Of a stretch of DNA of 51,904 bases, positions 10,501-18,056 are shown one piece after another. Each line of letters begins with the position of its first letter. The stretch's first letter is position 1. A model generated the notes under the pieces. That model made no database searches. It had not been told where the DNA came from and worked only from the letters and a program-made list of their open reading frames with translations. A program made the position numbers and the translations under genes. Where the stretch lies: the NCBI RefSeq assembly GCF_015206885.1, contig NZ_JADEXY010000009.1, forward strand, positions 1 through 51,904, given 5' to 3'. The stretch comes from Microcystis aeruginosa LEGE 91341. GTDB taxonomy: Bacteria; Cyanobacteriota; Cyanobacteriia; Cyanobacteriales; Microcystaceae.

Positions 10501-12167
10501 ATATAAATGATAATTGGGATAGATTAAATTTAGGACAGCAATCAAAAGTATGGAGAAATAATATTCCAGTAGAAGTAATTTCCTATTTTCAAGTTTCAGT
10601 AAAACATAACTACTCAATTCCTTGCTTTGATGAAAAATGCCATAAGTCATCTGAGGGTATATACTCTAATCGAATCAGAGAACTCGTAGGAGATTGCTAC
10701 AATGTATGTATATGTAGCTTGAAAGAAGAAGTAGAAGATTTTATTGGTGTGAAGCGAGAGCTTAATGTAGAAAGTTGTTTAACTATCTTAGATGATATTG
10801 CTGAAAAATATACTGAGCATACCAACAAACATGATAGACGACTAAATCAAGTCTTTGAACATTTTTTAAGATGTATTATACAAGGAATAAATGAAGAAGA
10901 TCAAGAAAAAATTAAAACTTGGATAAATAGTGGAAAATTACTAACTTATGATGGTAAATTTCGTTTTATTAATGATTTATTCTATTTTAGTACATCATTG
11001 AAATTACCTCCTAAGCGCAACTCTAGTTTAGTAAAATTTGCTGATTCTGGTGTAAATTGTTCTCAATTTGAAACAATACTTGATATTTTAAGAGTTAAAA
11101 AAATCACTATTGAGGATATGGATATTAATTTGGATAAAAGTGAAATTGATAACTATCTACCTGGTTTAATTAAAGCAAGGTCTATATTCATAGGTATATT
11201 ACTTACTGGAAAACGTAATATTTTAATAGAGGAGCAAATTAAAGAGAAAGTAGATAACATTCGATTTTATAATCCTCATAAAATTCTCATGATGTGTAGT
11301 TTAATAGACTATAAAGAGTCTTTAAATAATTACTATGATAAAGATAATAATTCTATTTATTATGTAAGGAAGTGGAATAGTATTAAAAATGTTAATTTGG
11401 GTAAACATTTACTTGATGCTTTGAAGTTAGATAAAGTGAAAATTACAGAGCAATTAATGTTACAGTTACTAGATGATGAGATTGAAGACATCAAAGAATA
11501 TTTACTAGAAAATGGTTATGATATTGGGGATATTACTGAAGAAGAAAAATTTACGCCCCCTCCAGAAAATATCCAAGAACCACTAAATCAAAAAAATATA
11601 TCTAATAACTCTATATTTGTTTATTCTCCTGGTGGTACAGGTGAGAATAAAGAGTATTGGGGAGAATGGGGTGAGAGAAAAGCAAAAAGAATGTATAAAT
11701 TACTAGGTTATTTTGCTGAAAAACAAAGTGATTATTTAGCTTTAGGATATGATTTTTTGTGTAAAGATTCAAAAGGTAAAAATATTTACAGTGAAGTCAA
11801 AACTATAAGTTATAACAATCCTATCATTCGCTTAAAAACAAGCCAGTGGGAATCTTTATGCTCAGAAAATCGAAAGGATAACTATGAACTTGTAATAGTA
11901 ATTCATAAAGGAGATACATTAATAGAAATTATTAGAGTAAGTTCAGTTTGGGCTACTTTAAAAAATATTTTAAGTAAACTTAACCACCAGAGTATATCTC
12001 AAGCTAATTATCAAGGAACTGTTGAAGTGATACTTGGGTTACAAAAAAATCAGGACGGAAACGCTAATGAAATTTTAATCAACTGGCAAAGGCTTTTTAA
12101 ATCAATACAACATTCCCATGTCAATATATATCCACAAGGGATACCTAATGTTACAAAGGGATCGTGA
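7530..12167 (+). CDS. Giant sacsin/Hsp90-like ATPase with DUF3883-like nuclease
   Basis: A 1545-residue protein. The N-terminus carries GHKL ATPase motifs in the sacsin style: ELLQNADDI near residue 46 (N box), LHNGKPF near 75, and GYKGIGFKSVF near 105. The ~1200-residue middle has poorly resolved repeats of a motif like xxNFxxF..LGVKD and no known domain I can name. Residues ~1375-1500 look like a DUF3883/NOV-C PD-(D/E)XK domain (WGERKAKRMYKLLGY, GYDFLC, YSEVKT). Prokaryotic sacsin-like ATPases of this kind occur in restriction and defence loci. The gene is much more AT-rich than its neighbours and stands alone between Uma2 repeats, pointing to horizontal transfer. I infer a single-gene anti-phage or anti-plasmid role; the target is unknown. 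Confidence 0.8.
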   Translation: MQNPKQLIEKIFNETGQSERDAENLANALTRLTGDLYTETERFIFELLQNADDIPNETGQVNVLFVILREHFLILHNGKPFDSTNVDAISSISKSTKVNNSEQTGYKGIGFKSVFADSECVYINSGNFSFKFDRNDKRHKNLEKTPWQIKPIWIDKKEYPVEIQQYQQFFTFPVATAIYVGQAKIKEYKTKLEKLFQDPRLILFLRHVQNINVIGLNNINIVDVSITKEKQGGKYKICRNNQITYWLVQDFDFNVPKQVKDKMESDKKIPDKLKLIERSKITFAAQIIDNKLVAVNEEDSVLFTYLPTNVKEYKLPFLVNADFLTTANRQEIHHDNPWNIFLFANIAYYSLTWIAEVAKKTEYRNQVTNILPSKFSLNLAKSETFISFNQEFDQALELIAFIPSEQDNKLLTVNNSILDETEITKIIPVETVRTSFDSKRYFISNSLLNKTKLKNFGVKIFDVKSLGSFLKSIHYQNIVKSNPQLIFQVLAHLKTKNLSNRELLSIKFILDENSNLASPDLLYFQIIESEKEIKEILNFDIFYFIHPDIDEKLRQDQELFAWAKNNLRIKIFNGYEILKERINQAKYKPDVELSLDNCINYVRFIFKYYSQLNSEQCQKLNELQLIYRNPKDNKYYLDCACNFYLSDFYKPQYPTEEVANLIGIENFKFVIHNYCETPATVSNWKDFFLFIGVKDPNGLDIISNTIIPMITNNAINDSNTINITRYIFNVWKTLSLSNEDIESLHKLPLLTNNGLEVASQCNLSEFYTNEELEDISLLEVSLPNLISNKYYQEGDSIIEWKRFFTGVLGVSDLKGVDLIREKIYQVLNNPEIITSENAVDICRKIFTYRTYLTQEDFQKLCGLKLLVRNNNLALAKKCYLSNYYNPQQNLETFYEDTDFYQFVSSKYSEHESSNKEQWKEFFINIGVEEKVRFWIYNDKREIQFSTQFEKEYLGVIGLDSNEQKHFFQNFIYYPHYLYFNNFRFSQKIWRYINDNWDRLNLGQQSKVWRNNIPVEVISYFQVSVKHNYSIPCFDEKCHKSSEGIYSNRIRELVGDCYNVCICSLKEEVEDFIGVKRELNVESCLTILDDIAEKYTEHTNKHDRRLNQVFEHFLRCIIQGINEEDQEKIKTWINSGKLLTYDGKFRFINDLFYFSTSLKLPPKRNSSLVKFADSGVNCSQFETILDILRVKKITIEDMDINLDKSEIDNYLPGLIKARSIFIGILLTGKRNILIEEQIKEKVDNIRFYNPHKILMMCSLIDYKESLNNYYDKDNNSIYYVRKWNSIKNVNLGKHLLDALKLDKVKITEQLMLQLLDDEIEDIKEYLLENGYDIGDITEEEKFTPPPENIQEPLNQKNISNNSIFVYSPGGTGENKEYWGEWGERKAKRMYKLLGYFAEKQSDYLALGYDFLCKDSKGKNIYSEVKTISYNNPIIRLKTSQWESLCSENRKDNYELVIVIHKGDTLIEIIRVSSVWATLKNILSKLNHQSISQANYQGTVEVILGLQKNQDGNANEILINWQRLFKSIQHSHVNIYPQGIPNVTKGS

Positions 12168-12340
12168 ATGTTTTCAGAAAGTCACTAACTTTCTTTTATC
12201 CATTTTACAAGCTCGTCACTCACATTTCTCTTCCCCTTAATATACTGAAATTCTCTCAACCAAAATCTGATTGATAATTTGCTGCTTCAACGAATCCACA
12301 GCAACTGAAGCAATAATTTCTTAATCGTTTTCTATCAATA
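12168..12340. other. Short intergenic stretch with coding debris
   Basis: On the minus strand, broken frames read FQYIKGKRNVSDELVKWIKE and SLKQQIINQILVERISVY, each interrupted by stops. They resemble the tail of a decayed gene. I see no promoter or RNA signal. Confidence 0.35.
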
Positions 12341-12931
12341 TTAACCCAAGCAATTCGGTTTAATCCCTGCTCTAAATTCTCCCAGCGCTTGAGCATGATT
12401 TTCTATACCAATACAACGCATCAATAAATCTACATCTAAACTCGGTAAAAGTTGCGATTTACTAACAGCTTCATAACCATCATTTCCTAAACTATAAAAC
12501 AATAACTCATCATTCATCCAAAACCAAACTTCGGGAATTTGTAACCGTTTGTATGCTTCCAGTTTATTAATTCCTCCACTACTAACAACCACCTCAATTA
12601 CTAAATCAGGATGTTTTCTATTTGCTCCCAATTCATAGGATTCATCACCTTCTCTTTTAACCTTTTCAAATTCATTTTCTAGGGTGACAGAACCAGTAGG
12701 AGTAAAATCTAATCCCAAAAATTCTAAATAAATTTCTACTAAAGAAGCAATACGTTTTTTGATAGTTTCGTGTTTTTTCCCTGGCATTTTTCTAATCTCC
12801 AAAACTCCATCTAAAAAAGATAACCTTAACCCTGGGCGATCGATTAGCTGTTCAACAGCTTTGAATTCTCTCCAGGTTAAGTCACTAATTAAAATTGGTT
12901 CTGCTTCTCGTTCGATTAGTGTAGTTATCAT
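12341..12931 (-). CDS. Uma2 family protein (DUF820), copy 2
   Basis: A 196-residue near-twin of the protein at 2696-3286. The central region (residues ~15-170) is almost unchanged, with the core HPDLVIEVVVSSGG intact. Differences cluster at the C-terminus, where the last ten residues come from different flanking DNA (GIKPNCLG here, GIKIIEST in copy 1). The recent duplication includes the promoter. The divergent antitoxin gene that accompanies copy 1 is reduced to a remnant here. Confidence 0.88.
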   Translation of the reverse strand: MITTLIEREAEPILISDLTWREFKAVEQLIDRPGLRLSFLDGVLEIRKMPGKKHETIKKRIASLVEIYLEFLGLDFTPTGSVTLENEFEKVKREGDESYELGANRKHPDLVIEVVVSSGGINKLEAYKRLQIPEVWFWMNDELLFYSLGNDGYEAVSKSQLLPSLDVDLLMRCIGIENHAQALGEFRAGIKPNCLG

Positions 12932-13007
12932 AATTTAAACCCAAATTTAGAGAGTGAATTTTGTTGACTATGAGATGATATAAAAACAGATGATCATGGA
13001 AAATATC
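12363..13007. repeat. ~645-bp direct repeat, right copy
   Basis: Matches 2718-3362 in the same orientation. The match fades just where copy 1 enters the antitoxin coding sequence. Beyond it, 13021-13058 resembles antitoxin codons 38-51 of copy 1 (bases 3475-3513), so most of that gene has been deleted here. Confidence 0.85.
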
Positions 13008-13329
13008 ATAGTCTAACAAACTACCCTTAATCATACCATAGCCAGTAAACCTTTTGAGAATACCAAATCATCAGACCTCTTGTAAAAATCAAAAATTGTT
13101 GTTAGGGTTAGGAGTCAGTAGTCAGGCTTCGGCCGTGAGCTCAGCCGAACGGAGAATTAAGAATGAATAATAATCAATTAAATGGTCTATTTACAGATGT
13201 TAGACAATCTAATCCTTATTTTTGACATTTTTGAACACTCAAAAATTAATTATGCAAGAGAATTACCTGTTAATACTGCACACTTAAAACTCAAATATGA
13301 TAACTGATAACTGATAACTGATAACTGTC
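13008..13329. other. Intergenic stretch with repeats
   Basis: Contains the antitoxin remnant (13021-13058). A 29-bp sequence at 13123-13151 is repeated exactly, inverted, at 26435-26463. A run of TGATAAC heptamers lies at 13298-13327, just after the end of the proline-rich protein gene. No gene is seen. Confidence 0.6.
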
Positions 13330-13824
13330 TTACTCAGCTTTTACCAAACCCTGAGAGCGAATACAGGCCTGTTCCCAGCGACAATCGGGATTAACTTCCA
13401 CTGGTTTGAGTCGCGCCCAGATTTCGCCTTGATCATCGGCATAAAAACTATCGATAATAGCAGGAATACGAGTACCAAAAGGTTCAGTAATCAGGACAGA
13501 ATCGGTCAGATTAAATACTTCGCCATTAGCTCCCGTTGCTTTTTCGATCAGGGGAATTTCTGCTTTGGGAATCGGTTTTCGGAATAGAGGAGCCGAATCG
13601 AAACGGGGACGGAGAGGAGATTTTATCTCGCTACTGACCGATTTTACCGTTTCCTCGGCTGGTTTTTCCTCAATTATTTCTGGAGGGGTTTCCGGGGGTT
13701 TGGGGGGTACTGCAGCCCTAGAACCCTTTTTAATAATTTGTAGAGGTTGTAGGGGAGGAGTGGATTTAATTGGCTCTTCGGGAGGTTCAGGGGTGCTAGG
13801 GGTTTTCTTGGGGGGACGTGGCAT
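13330..13824 (-). CDS. Proline-rich cyanobacterial protein of unknown function
   Basis: A 164-residue protein. The first ~90 residues are disordered and rich in proline, lysine and glutamate (PRPPKKTPSTPEPPEEP). The last ~70 residues form a compact domain (VFNLTDSVLITEPFGTRIPA, then GEIWARLKPVEVNPDCRWEQ) that looks beta-rich. No signal peptide or membrane segment is visible. The folded tail reads as a real gene, but I do not recognise a characterised family. Nothing in the neighbourhood suggests a function. Confidence 0.65.
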   Translation of the reverse strand: MPRPPKKTPSTPEPPEEPIKSTPPLQPLQIIKKGSRAAVPPKPPETPPEIIEEKPAEETVKSVSSEIKSPLRPRFDSAPLFRKPIPKAEIPLIEKATGANGEVFNLTDSVLITEPFGTRIPAIIDSFYADDQGEIWARLKPVEVNPDCRWEQACIRSQGLVKAE

Positions 13825-13912
13825 GATACGACAAGGAAAATAAAAACTATAGGATTATTGAAGCACATCGAGCCGCTAACCCGCTCGACTGGTGCTTGTA
13901 TCAATAGATATC

Positions 13913-13938
13913 TAGGGTTTGCGGCAAAAAGTTTTTCG
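13913..13938. repeat. Dispersed 26-bp repeat
   Basis: An exact inverted copy lies at 26471-26496, with a weaker relative near 51609-51633. Both exact copies adjoin runs of the type CCCACACCCCACACCC. It is probably part of a short interspersed intergenic repeat. Confidence 0.65.
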
Positions 13939-14060
13939 TAGGGTGTGGGGAGCGGGTTTTTAAAGTTGGATTGGGAGTTAATCATACTATTAAAAACGGA
14001 TTTGGTATTAGTCGATCCCCCTCTGCCCTCCAACTTAATGAAAAAGTTTCTCAATAAGTA

Positions 14061-14089
14061 TTGACAAAAATTCCTAATAAGCTTATAGT
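14061..14089 (+). promoter_or_regulatory. Sigma-70-type promoter
   Basis: TTGACA at 14061-14066 and TATAGT at 14084-14089 are separated by 17 bp, close to consensus. A second TATAGT-like hexamer lies at 14094-14099. Transcription would start near 14096 and run into the hairpin at 14124-14157 and then the coiled-coil protein gene. Confidence 0.6.
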
Positions 14090-14123
14090 TATTTATAGTG
14101 TTCTCCTCTCAAGGATCGGCAGT

Positions 14124-14168
14124 GGAACCGCGCGGCAGTCTCTAACAATGCGGTTCCCATTTTTTTTT
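14124..14168 (+). terminator. Rho-independent terminator; end of a possible small RNA or attenuator
   Basis: An 8-bp GC-rich stem (GGAACCGC, 14124-14131, with GCGGTTCC, 14150-14157) is followed by nine T residues (14160-14168). With the promoter at 14061 it would define an RNA of about 70 nt. That could be a free small RNA or a 5' attenuator for the gene at 14229. I do not recognise a known cyanobacterial RNA family in it. Confidence 0.6.
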
Positions 14169-14228
14169 GGAACGATAGAAGGCTTTTAACGTCTCTAAAC
14201 TTCTAGGTTTCCTCATCCTTTGGCTTTT

Positions 14229-15059
14229 ATGAACGATAATTCCGACCTGTACCTCGATCATCTCACCCATGCGGATACTGTCATCACTGCTGAAATTGTC
14301 GAGCATGAGAGTCAATCAACAGATGAGACAGATTGGGCAGCTCTATCCTCTCATTTACGTCAACAAAATCAAGAATTACAAGAGGAGATCTGGCGACGGG
14401 AGCAAGCTCTCGCCGAACTGCGATCGCGGTTAGCCGAGCAACATCGTCGCTTGCAAAGTTGCGATACCCTAATCCAGCAGCAAAACGAGGAACTGCAATA
14501 CGAAAAGCAACAATTACAGCGAGCTTTAGGGGAAATCGAACAGTATCGTCAAGCAGAACAACGGCAACCGATGATTATTGCCAATTTGACCGCAGAATTG
14601 ACCCGCACGCGCCAACAATTAGCCCGTTTAGAGCGAGAATGTGCCTTAATTCAGGAAAGTTATCAGGAAAAAAGCCAAAAACTCTGCAACTATGACCAGC
14701 AATTGCAGGAATTACGCACCCGTCTCCAACGTCAGCAACGCTACACCCTCCAGTATAAAGCGGCCTTGGCCCAGTATTTCCAGCGCGCTAGCGATCGCAA
14801 TTTTTCCCCAGATTTAGCCATTGTTGCCAAGGCAGCTGCGATCGAGCCTTGGTCTCAGACAGAGAATCAAGAAAGCGATGAAGTGGCTACCATGGATGAG
14901 TTTGTAGCGGAATTAGAGACAATTGAGCCAGTAGAATCCTTAAAGAAGAAAGACAGGGATTGGCCCGCACCTATCATCTCTCCTTCCCCGAAATATTCCT
15001 CTTTTCGGGTTGATTTGCCCACTTTTATTAAATATCGCCAAGAAAAAGATAATTCCTGA
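14229..15059 (+). CDS. Coiled-coil protein of unknown function
   Basis: Starting from the ATG at 14229 this is a 276-residue protein; an in-frame TTG three codons upstream is less likely. Residues ~40-175 are a long glutamine- and arginine-rich coiled coil (RREQALAELRSRLAEQHRRL). An acidic linker and a short conserved-looking tail (PTFIKYRQEK) follow. There is no signal peptide or membrane segment. The preceding promoter plus terminator suggests expression by read-through. It is probably a conserved cyanobacterial hypothetical; no function can be given. Confidence 0.7.
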   Translation: MNDNSDLYLDHLTHADTVITAEIVEHESQSTDETDWAALSSHLRQQNQELQEEIWRREQALAELRSRLAEQHRRLQSCDTLIQQQNEELQYEKQQLQRALGEIEQYRQAEQRQPMIIANLTAELTRTRQQLARLERECALIQESYQEKSQKLCNYDQQLQELRTRLQRQQRYTLQYKAALAQYFQRASDRNFSPDLAIVAKAAAIEPWSQTENQESDEVATMDEFVAELETIEPVESLKKKDRDWPAPIISPSPKYSSFRVDLPTFIKYRQEKDNS

Positions 15060-15068
15060 ACAACAGAA

Positions 15069-15107
15069 AGAGAGCCGGCGACTGTCCATGTTTCGTCTCG
15101 GCTCTCT
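15069..15107 (+). terminator. Hairpin downstream of the coiled-coil gene
   Basis: A perfect 9-bp stem (AGAGAGCCG with CGGCTCTCT) closes a 21-nt loop ten bases after the stop codon. It lacks a long T run, so its strength as a terminator is uncertain. The rest of 15108-15365 has no gene. It contains TCCTGTCTCCTG-type tandem repeats at about 15328-15362. Confidence 0.5.
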
Positions 15108-15365
15108 ATTCTGGTTCGCTCCTCACACTAATTAAAATCTATCATAAGCTGATGGTTTTGTCCACTAAATTTATAAAAGTTAATATTTTTATGAGTACCT
15201 AAGCAAAATTAATTACACATCCAAGCCGTCAGCAGTTACTCCGTCAGACTTCGGCGTGAGCTTTTGTCGAACGCTTTTGCTGTGATCGGTAAACAGTGAA
15301 CTAAAAACTCAAATCTGATCCCTGATAGCTGTCTCCTGTCTCCTGACTCCTGTCTCCTGTCTTCG

Positions 15366-16049
15366 TTAAAGCTCCGTCATCGGCAGCAGTTGCCATTTTT
15401 GACGGAGAAGACGGTTAAGTAGTTTTTGACTGACGCTAATCAGGACTAATCTCGATCGCTGAATTGGGGCTGATTCTCCGATAATGCGAGAGTTACGCTC
15501 AAAATTGAGCATCGCTTCGCACAAATTCGCAGTTAAGGGATAGAGTTTCTGGCTTTCCCAACAATCACAAACGGTTAAAATTTGCAGTATTAAGGCTATT
15601 TCGGCGGGATGATGCCATGATAATAGTTCTGGCTCGGTTAAACTAATTTTTTCCCGATTGAGCAGTTGTAACAAACCAGAATAGCGAGCGTGAGTGTATT
15701 GAAATAAAAAGAAAAATTCTCCTCTGGGATGGAAAGGAAGCTGATCGGAGAAAAATTTATCGATTAAATCGTTTAGTTTCAGTAACCAAAAGGACAAAAA
15801 TTGCTGATCTAATAACAGTTCTAGCCATCCTTCCCTAAGCTGAATTTGTGGAAACAGGGCGATTAAATGGTTAAATATAGCTTGACATTGAGCGGGCGTA
15901 AAATAATAAAACAGAGGTGAACGATAGAGGATACTATCAGTTTGTAGGCAACGATAGAAAGTTAATTTATGGTTGTTTTCTGGAAAAATATTAATTAATT
16001 GTTGTTTTAAACAATGCTCGATCGAGGGGTGATTGTAGATAAAATTCAT
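15366..16049 (-). CDS. Stand-alone DALR anticodon-binding-domain-like protein
   Basis: A 227-residue protein. Its C-terminal ~120 residues resemble the DALR anticodon-binding domain of arginyl-tRNA synthetase: FQYTHARYSGLL near residues 115-126, then HHPAEIALILQIL near 145-157, a helical core (LTANLCEAMLNFERN) and a final segment in the place of the synthetase C-terminus. No class I catalytic motifs (HIGH, KMSKS) are present and the protein is far too short for a synthetase. It may bind tRNA or have drifted to another role. The N-terminal half has no recognisable domain. It ends next to a repeat-rich intergenic region and seems monocistronic. Confidence 0.65.
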   Translation of the reverse strand: MNFIYNHPSIEHCLKQQLINIFPENNHKLTFYRCLQTDSILYRSPLFYYFTPAQCQAIFNHLIALFPQIQLREGWLELLLDQQFLSFWLLKLNDLIDKFFSDQLPFHPRGEFFFLFQYTHARYSGLLQLLNREKISLTEPELLSWHHPAEIALILQILTVCDCWESQKLYPLTANLCEAMLNFERNSRIIGESAPIQRSRLVLISVSQKLLNRLLRQKWQLLPMTEL

Positions 16050-16817
16050 ACTCAGAAGGGTAAACGTAGTCGTATCAAATGGCTCTCTCTGTTTTGGATT
16101 TAGTGAATCACACCTATCAAACGATTCTTGAGCTATTAGTAACTCGGACTTCTTTCTTTAAGTATATTCGTACCATATTAAAATTTATTTTGTTTAATTT
16201 TGTTTAAGAACTGGTGGAAATTTTTCTCATTTATTCTCTATTTTCAACGAATATATACCATTTAAAAAAGTAAATTCTAGTTGAAAATTTCACATCTCTT
16301 AAAGAAAAAATAAAGCTATTTATCAAAAAAAAACTAAAAATTTTGTTAGATTTTTATCCAGATTTATGCGTTGAAATCGACTTTTCATGAACAGAGTTCT
16401 TAAAACCTGTATATCTCCAGCGTTGGATGATAATTATCTGTTAAAAAATAATGCTTCGACACAAGTTCTCTATTTATAGCATTTCCTGTTCGCAAGAGGT
16501 ACATTATCGATGTTGAAAAGCTTAATCAGCAAAAGTTTAAATGTACCACACAGGGGGGAAAACCCCTATAAATAAGAGAATTTTATCTGATTTTTTTCAA
16601 AATGAGGATTGCTGTCATAGAATACCTCATTAGGTTATACTTCACCTTGACGAGAAGGGCTTGAAGTTTTATAAAAAACAAAAACTTCGCAAGATATTTG
16701 TACATATTTGTCAAGCTTTTTACATAATTCTTAATATTCATCTCGTTTTTTCCCTCCTCGGTTTTCTCGACCGAATCGCTAAAATAATTACAGGTGTTTT
16801 ATTTTCGATGTCAGTCC
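16050..16817. other. Long AT-rich intergenic region
   Basis: About 770 bp without a convincing gene. A 42-codon frame at 16079-16207 starts with ATG but has no supporting feature. A small hairpin (AGGGGGGAAAACCCCT) lies near 16551-16566. AAAATAATTAC just before 16791 could be part of a promoter for the next gene. Confidence 0.5.
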
Positions 16818-17591
16818 ATGAGTGAACCCGTTACCCTTGAGGATATTTACCAGCTATTCCGCGCTTCCGCCGAGGAGTTTGATCGCCGTTTAAGGGAAAG
16901 CGATCTTCGTCGAGCGGAAATGGAACGTATCTTTGCCGAAGCGAAATTAGAAAACGAGCGCCGTGCCGCCGAAGCGAAATTAGAAAACGAGCGCCGGGCT
17001 GCCGAACTTGAGCGCCAAGCTGCCGAAGCGAAATTAGAAAACGAGCGCCGGGCTGCCGAACTTGAGCGCCAAGCTGCCGAAGCGAAATTAGAAAGCGATC
17101 GCCGGGCTGCCGAAGCCGAGCGCTCGATGGCAGAACTGAAACGCACCGTAGAAAGAACCAGCAAAGCGGTAGATAGTCTCACCACTCGCTGGGGTCGATT
17201 TGTGGAGGAATTGGTAGAACCGGCGGTTTTACGGCTTTTTCAGGAGAAAGGCATTGATATTAAGGAAGTTTATCCCCGCGCTAGAGTCAAGCGTCAAGGT
17301 ATCGCCATGGAAATTGATATACTAGGGGTGGATGATACCGATCTCGTGGTGGTGGAATGTAAATCGAGATTATCTCAAGATGATGTGGATGAATTTATTG
17401 AAAAATTGACTCGTTTTAAAATCGCTTTTCCCCATTATCAAAACTATCGAGCTTACGGTGCAGTGGCGGGAATTGAAATTAACGAAGGTGTAGATCGCTA
17501 TGCTTATAGAAAAGGTTTATTTGTGATTAAACCATCTGGGGATACGGTAGCAATTATTAATGATGCTGACTTTCAACCGAACACTTGGTAA
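16818..17591 (+). CDS. Coiled-coil protein with DUF3782-like PD-(D/E)XK domain
   Basis: I start at the ATG 16818 (MSEPVTLEDIYQLF); an in-frame GTG at 16794 is less likely. The 257 residues divide into an N-terminal segment, a charged coiled coil built of AKLENERRAAELERQAAE units, and a C-terminal nuclease-like domain. The latter shows MEIDILGVDDTDLVVVECKS, the D...ExK pattern of the PD-(D/E)XK fold, then DEFIEKLTRF and YGAVAGIEI. Such DUF3782-type proteins are numerous in Microcystis and their substrates are unknown. It lies just upstream of the trypsin/VMAP cluster, but a different promoter is likely. Membership in that system is unproven. Confidence 0.75.
   Translation: MSEPVTLEDIYQLFRASAEEFDRRLRESDLRRAEMERIFAEAKLENERRAAEAKLENERRAAELERQAAEAKLENERRAAELERQAAEAKLESDRRAAEAERSMAELKRTVERTSKAVDSLTTRWGRFVEELVEPAVLRLFQEKGIDIKEVYPRARVKRQGIAMEIDILGVDDTDLVVVECKSRLSQDDVDEFIEKLTRFKIAFPHYQNYRAYGAVAGIEINEGVDRYAYRKGLFVIKPSGDTVAIINDADFQPNTW
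16935..17120 (+). repeat. In-gene tandem repeat of the coiled coil
   Basis: Units of 54 bp (18 residues) plus a 36-bp short unit, nearly identical at DNA level, encode EAKLENERRAAELERQAA. Identity at synonymous sites indicates recent expansion, so coil length probably differs between strains. Confidence 0.8.
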
Positions 17592-17679
17592 AGAGATAGA
17601 ATTAGGCAGGAGGCCAAAAAGATGGAGTTGTGATAGATTAAGTCTAGACAACCGCAATAAAATAAACAGGAGAATTTTT

Positions 17680-18039
17680 ATGAATCGTTTAGTGGAATTT
17701 ACCTCAGAAGAGGGGACTATTTACATCGAGGTGGATGAAAAGTTACCCTTACCCAAACCGAAACCAGAAGATGAACTTATTAGTCGAACAGATGAAATAG
17801 CTGTTAAAGCCGCTCAGTCTTTTGAAGACGCATTAAATGGCATAAAACCCGTGGCAAATGCCATAATTAATAAGGTCAAAAGTTTCAATGAACCAGCCGA
17901 TCAGGTAGAGGTCAAGTTTGGGATAAAAATGACTGTTGGACTAGGGGCTATTATTGCATCTGGCAGCGCCGATGTTAATTATGAAATTACCCTAAAATGG
18001 GATAACAAGGAAAAAAATAAGCAATCATCTGCTCAATAA
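17680..18039 (+). CDS. Trypsin-co-occurring domain protein (Trypco1/CU044_2847-like)
   Basis: A 119-residue protein starting at ATG 17680, with an AGGAG ribosome-binding site 8 bp upstream. Longer in-frame starts overlapping the previous gene are unlikely. The sequence (LVEFTSEEGTIYIEVDEKLP, then VEVKFGIKMTVGLGAIIASG and VNYEITLKW) matches the small domain that is typically encoded beside trypsin-like proteases in bacterial conflict systems. The protease gene follows 17 bp downstream. The domain is thought to tether or regulate the protease; the exact mechanism is not established. It is the first gene of a four-gene operon. Confidence 0.82.
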   Translation: MNRLVEFTSEEGTIYIEVDEKLPLPKPKPEDELISRTDEIAVKAAQSFEDALNGIKPVANAIINKVKSFNEPADQVEVKFGIKMTVGLGAIIASGSADVNYEITLKWDNKEKNKQSSAQ

Positions 18040-18056
18040 GGACTTAGATAAAAATA

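Noticed and set aside
13674-14054. Minus-strand open frame of 126 codons
   Set aside because: It overlaps the proline-rich protein gene in another frame and covers the dispersed repeat; its residues look like out-of-frame low-complexity sequence.
16079-16207. 42-codon open frame with ATG
   Set aside because: There is no ribosome-binding site, no recognisable motif and strong AT bias; it is likely chance.
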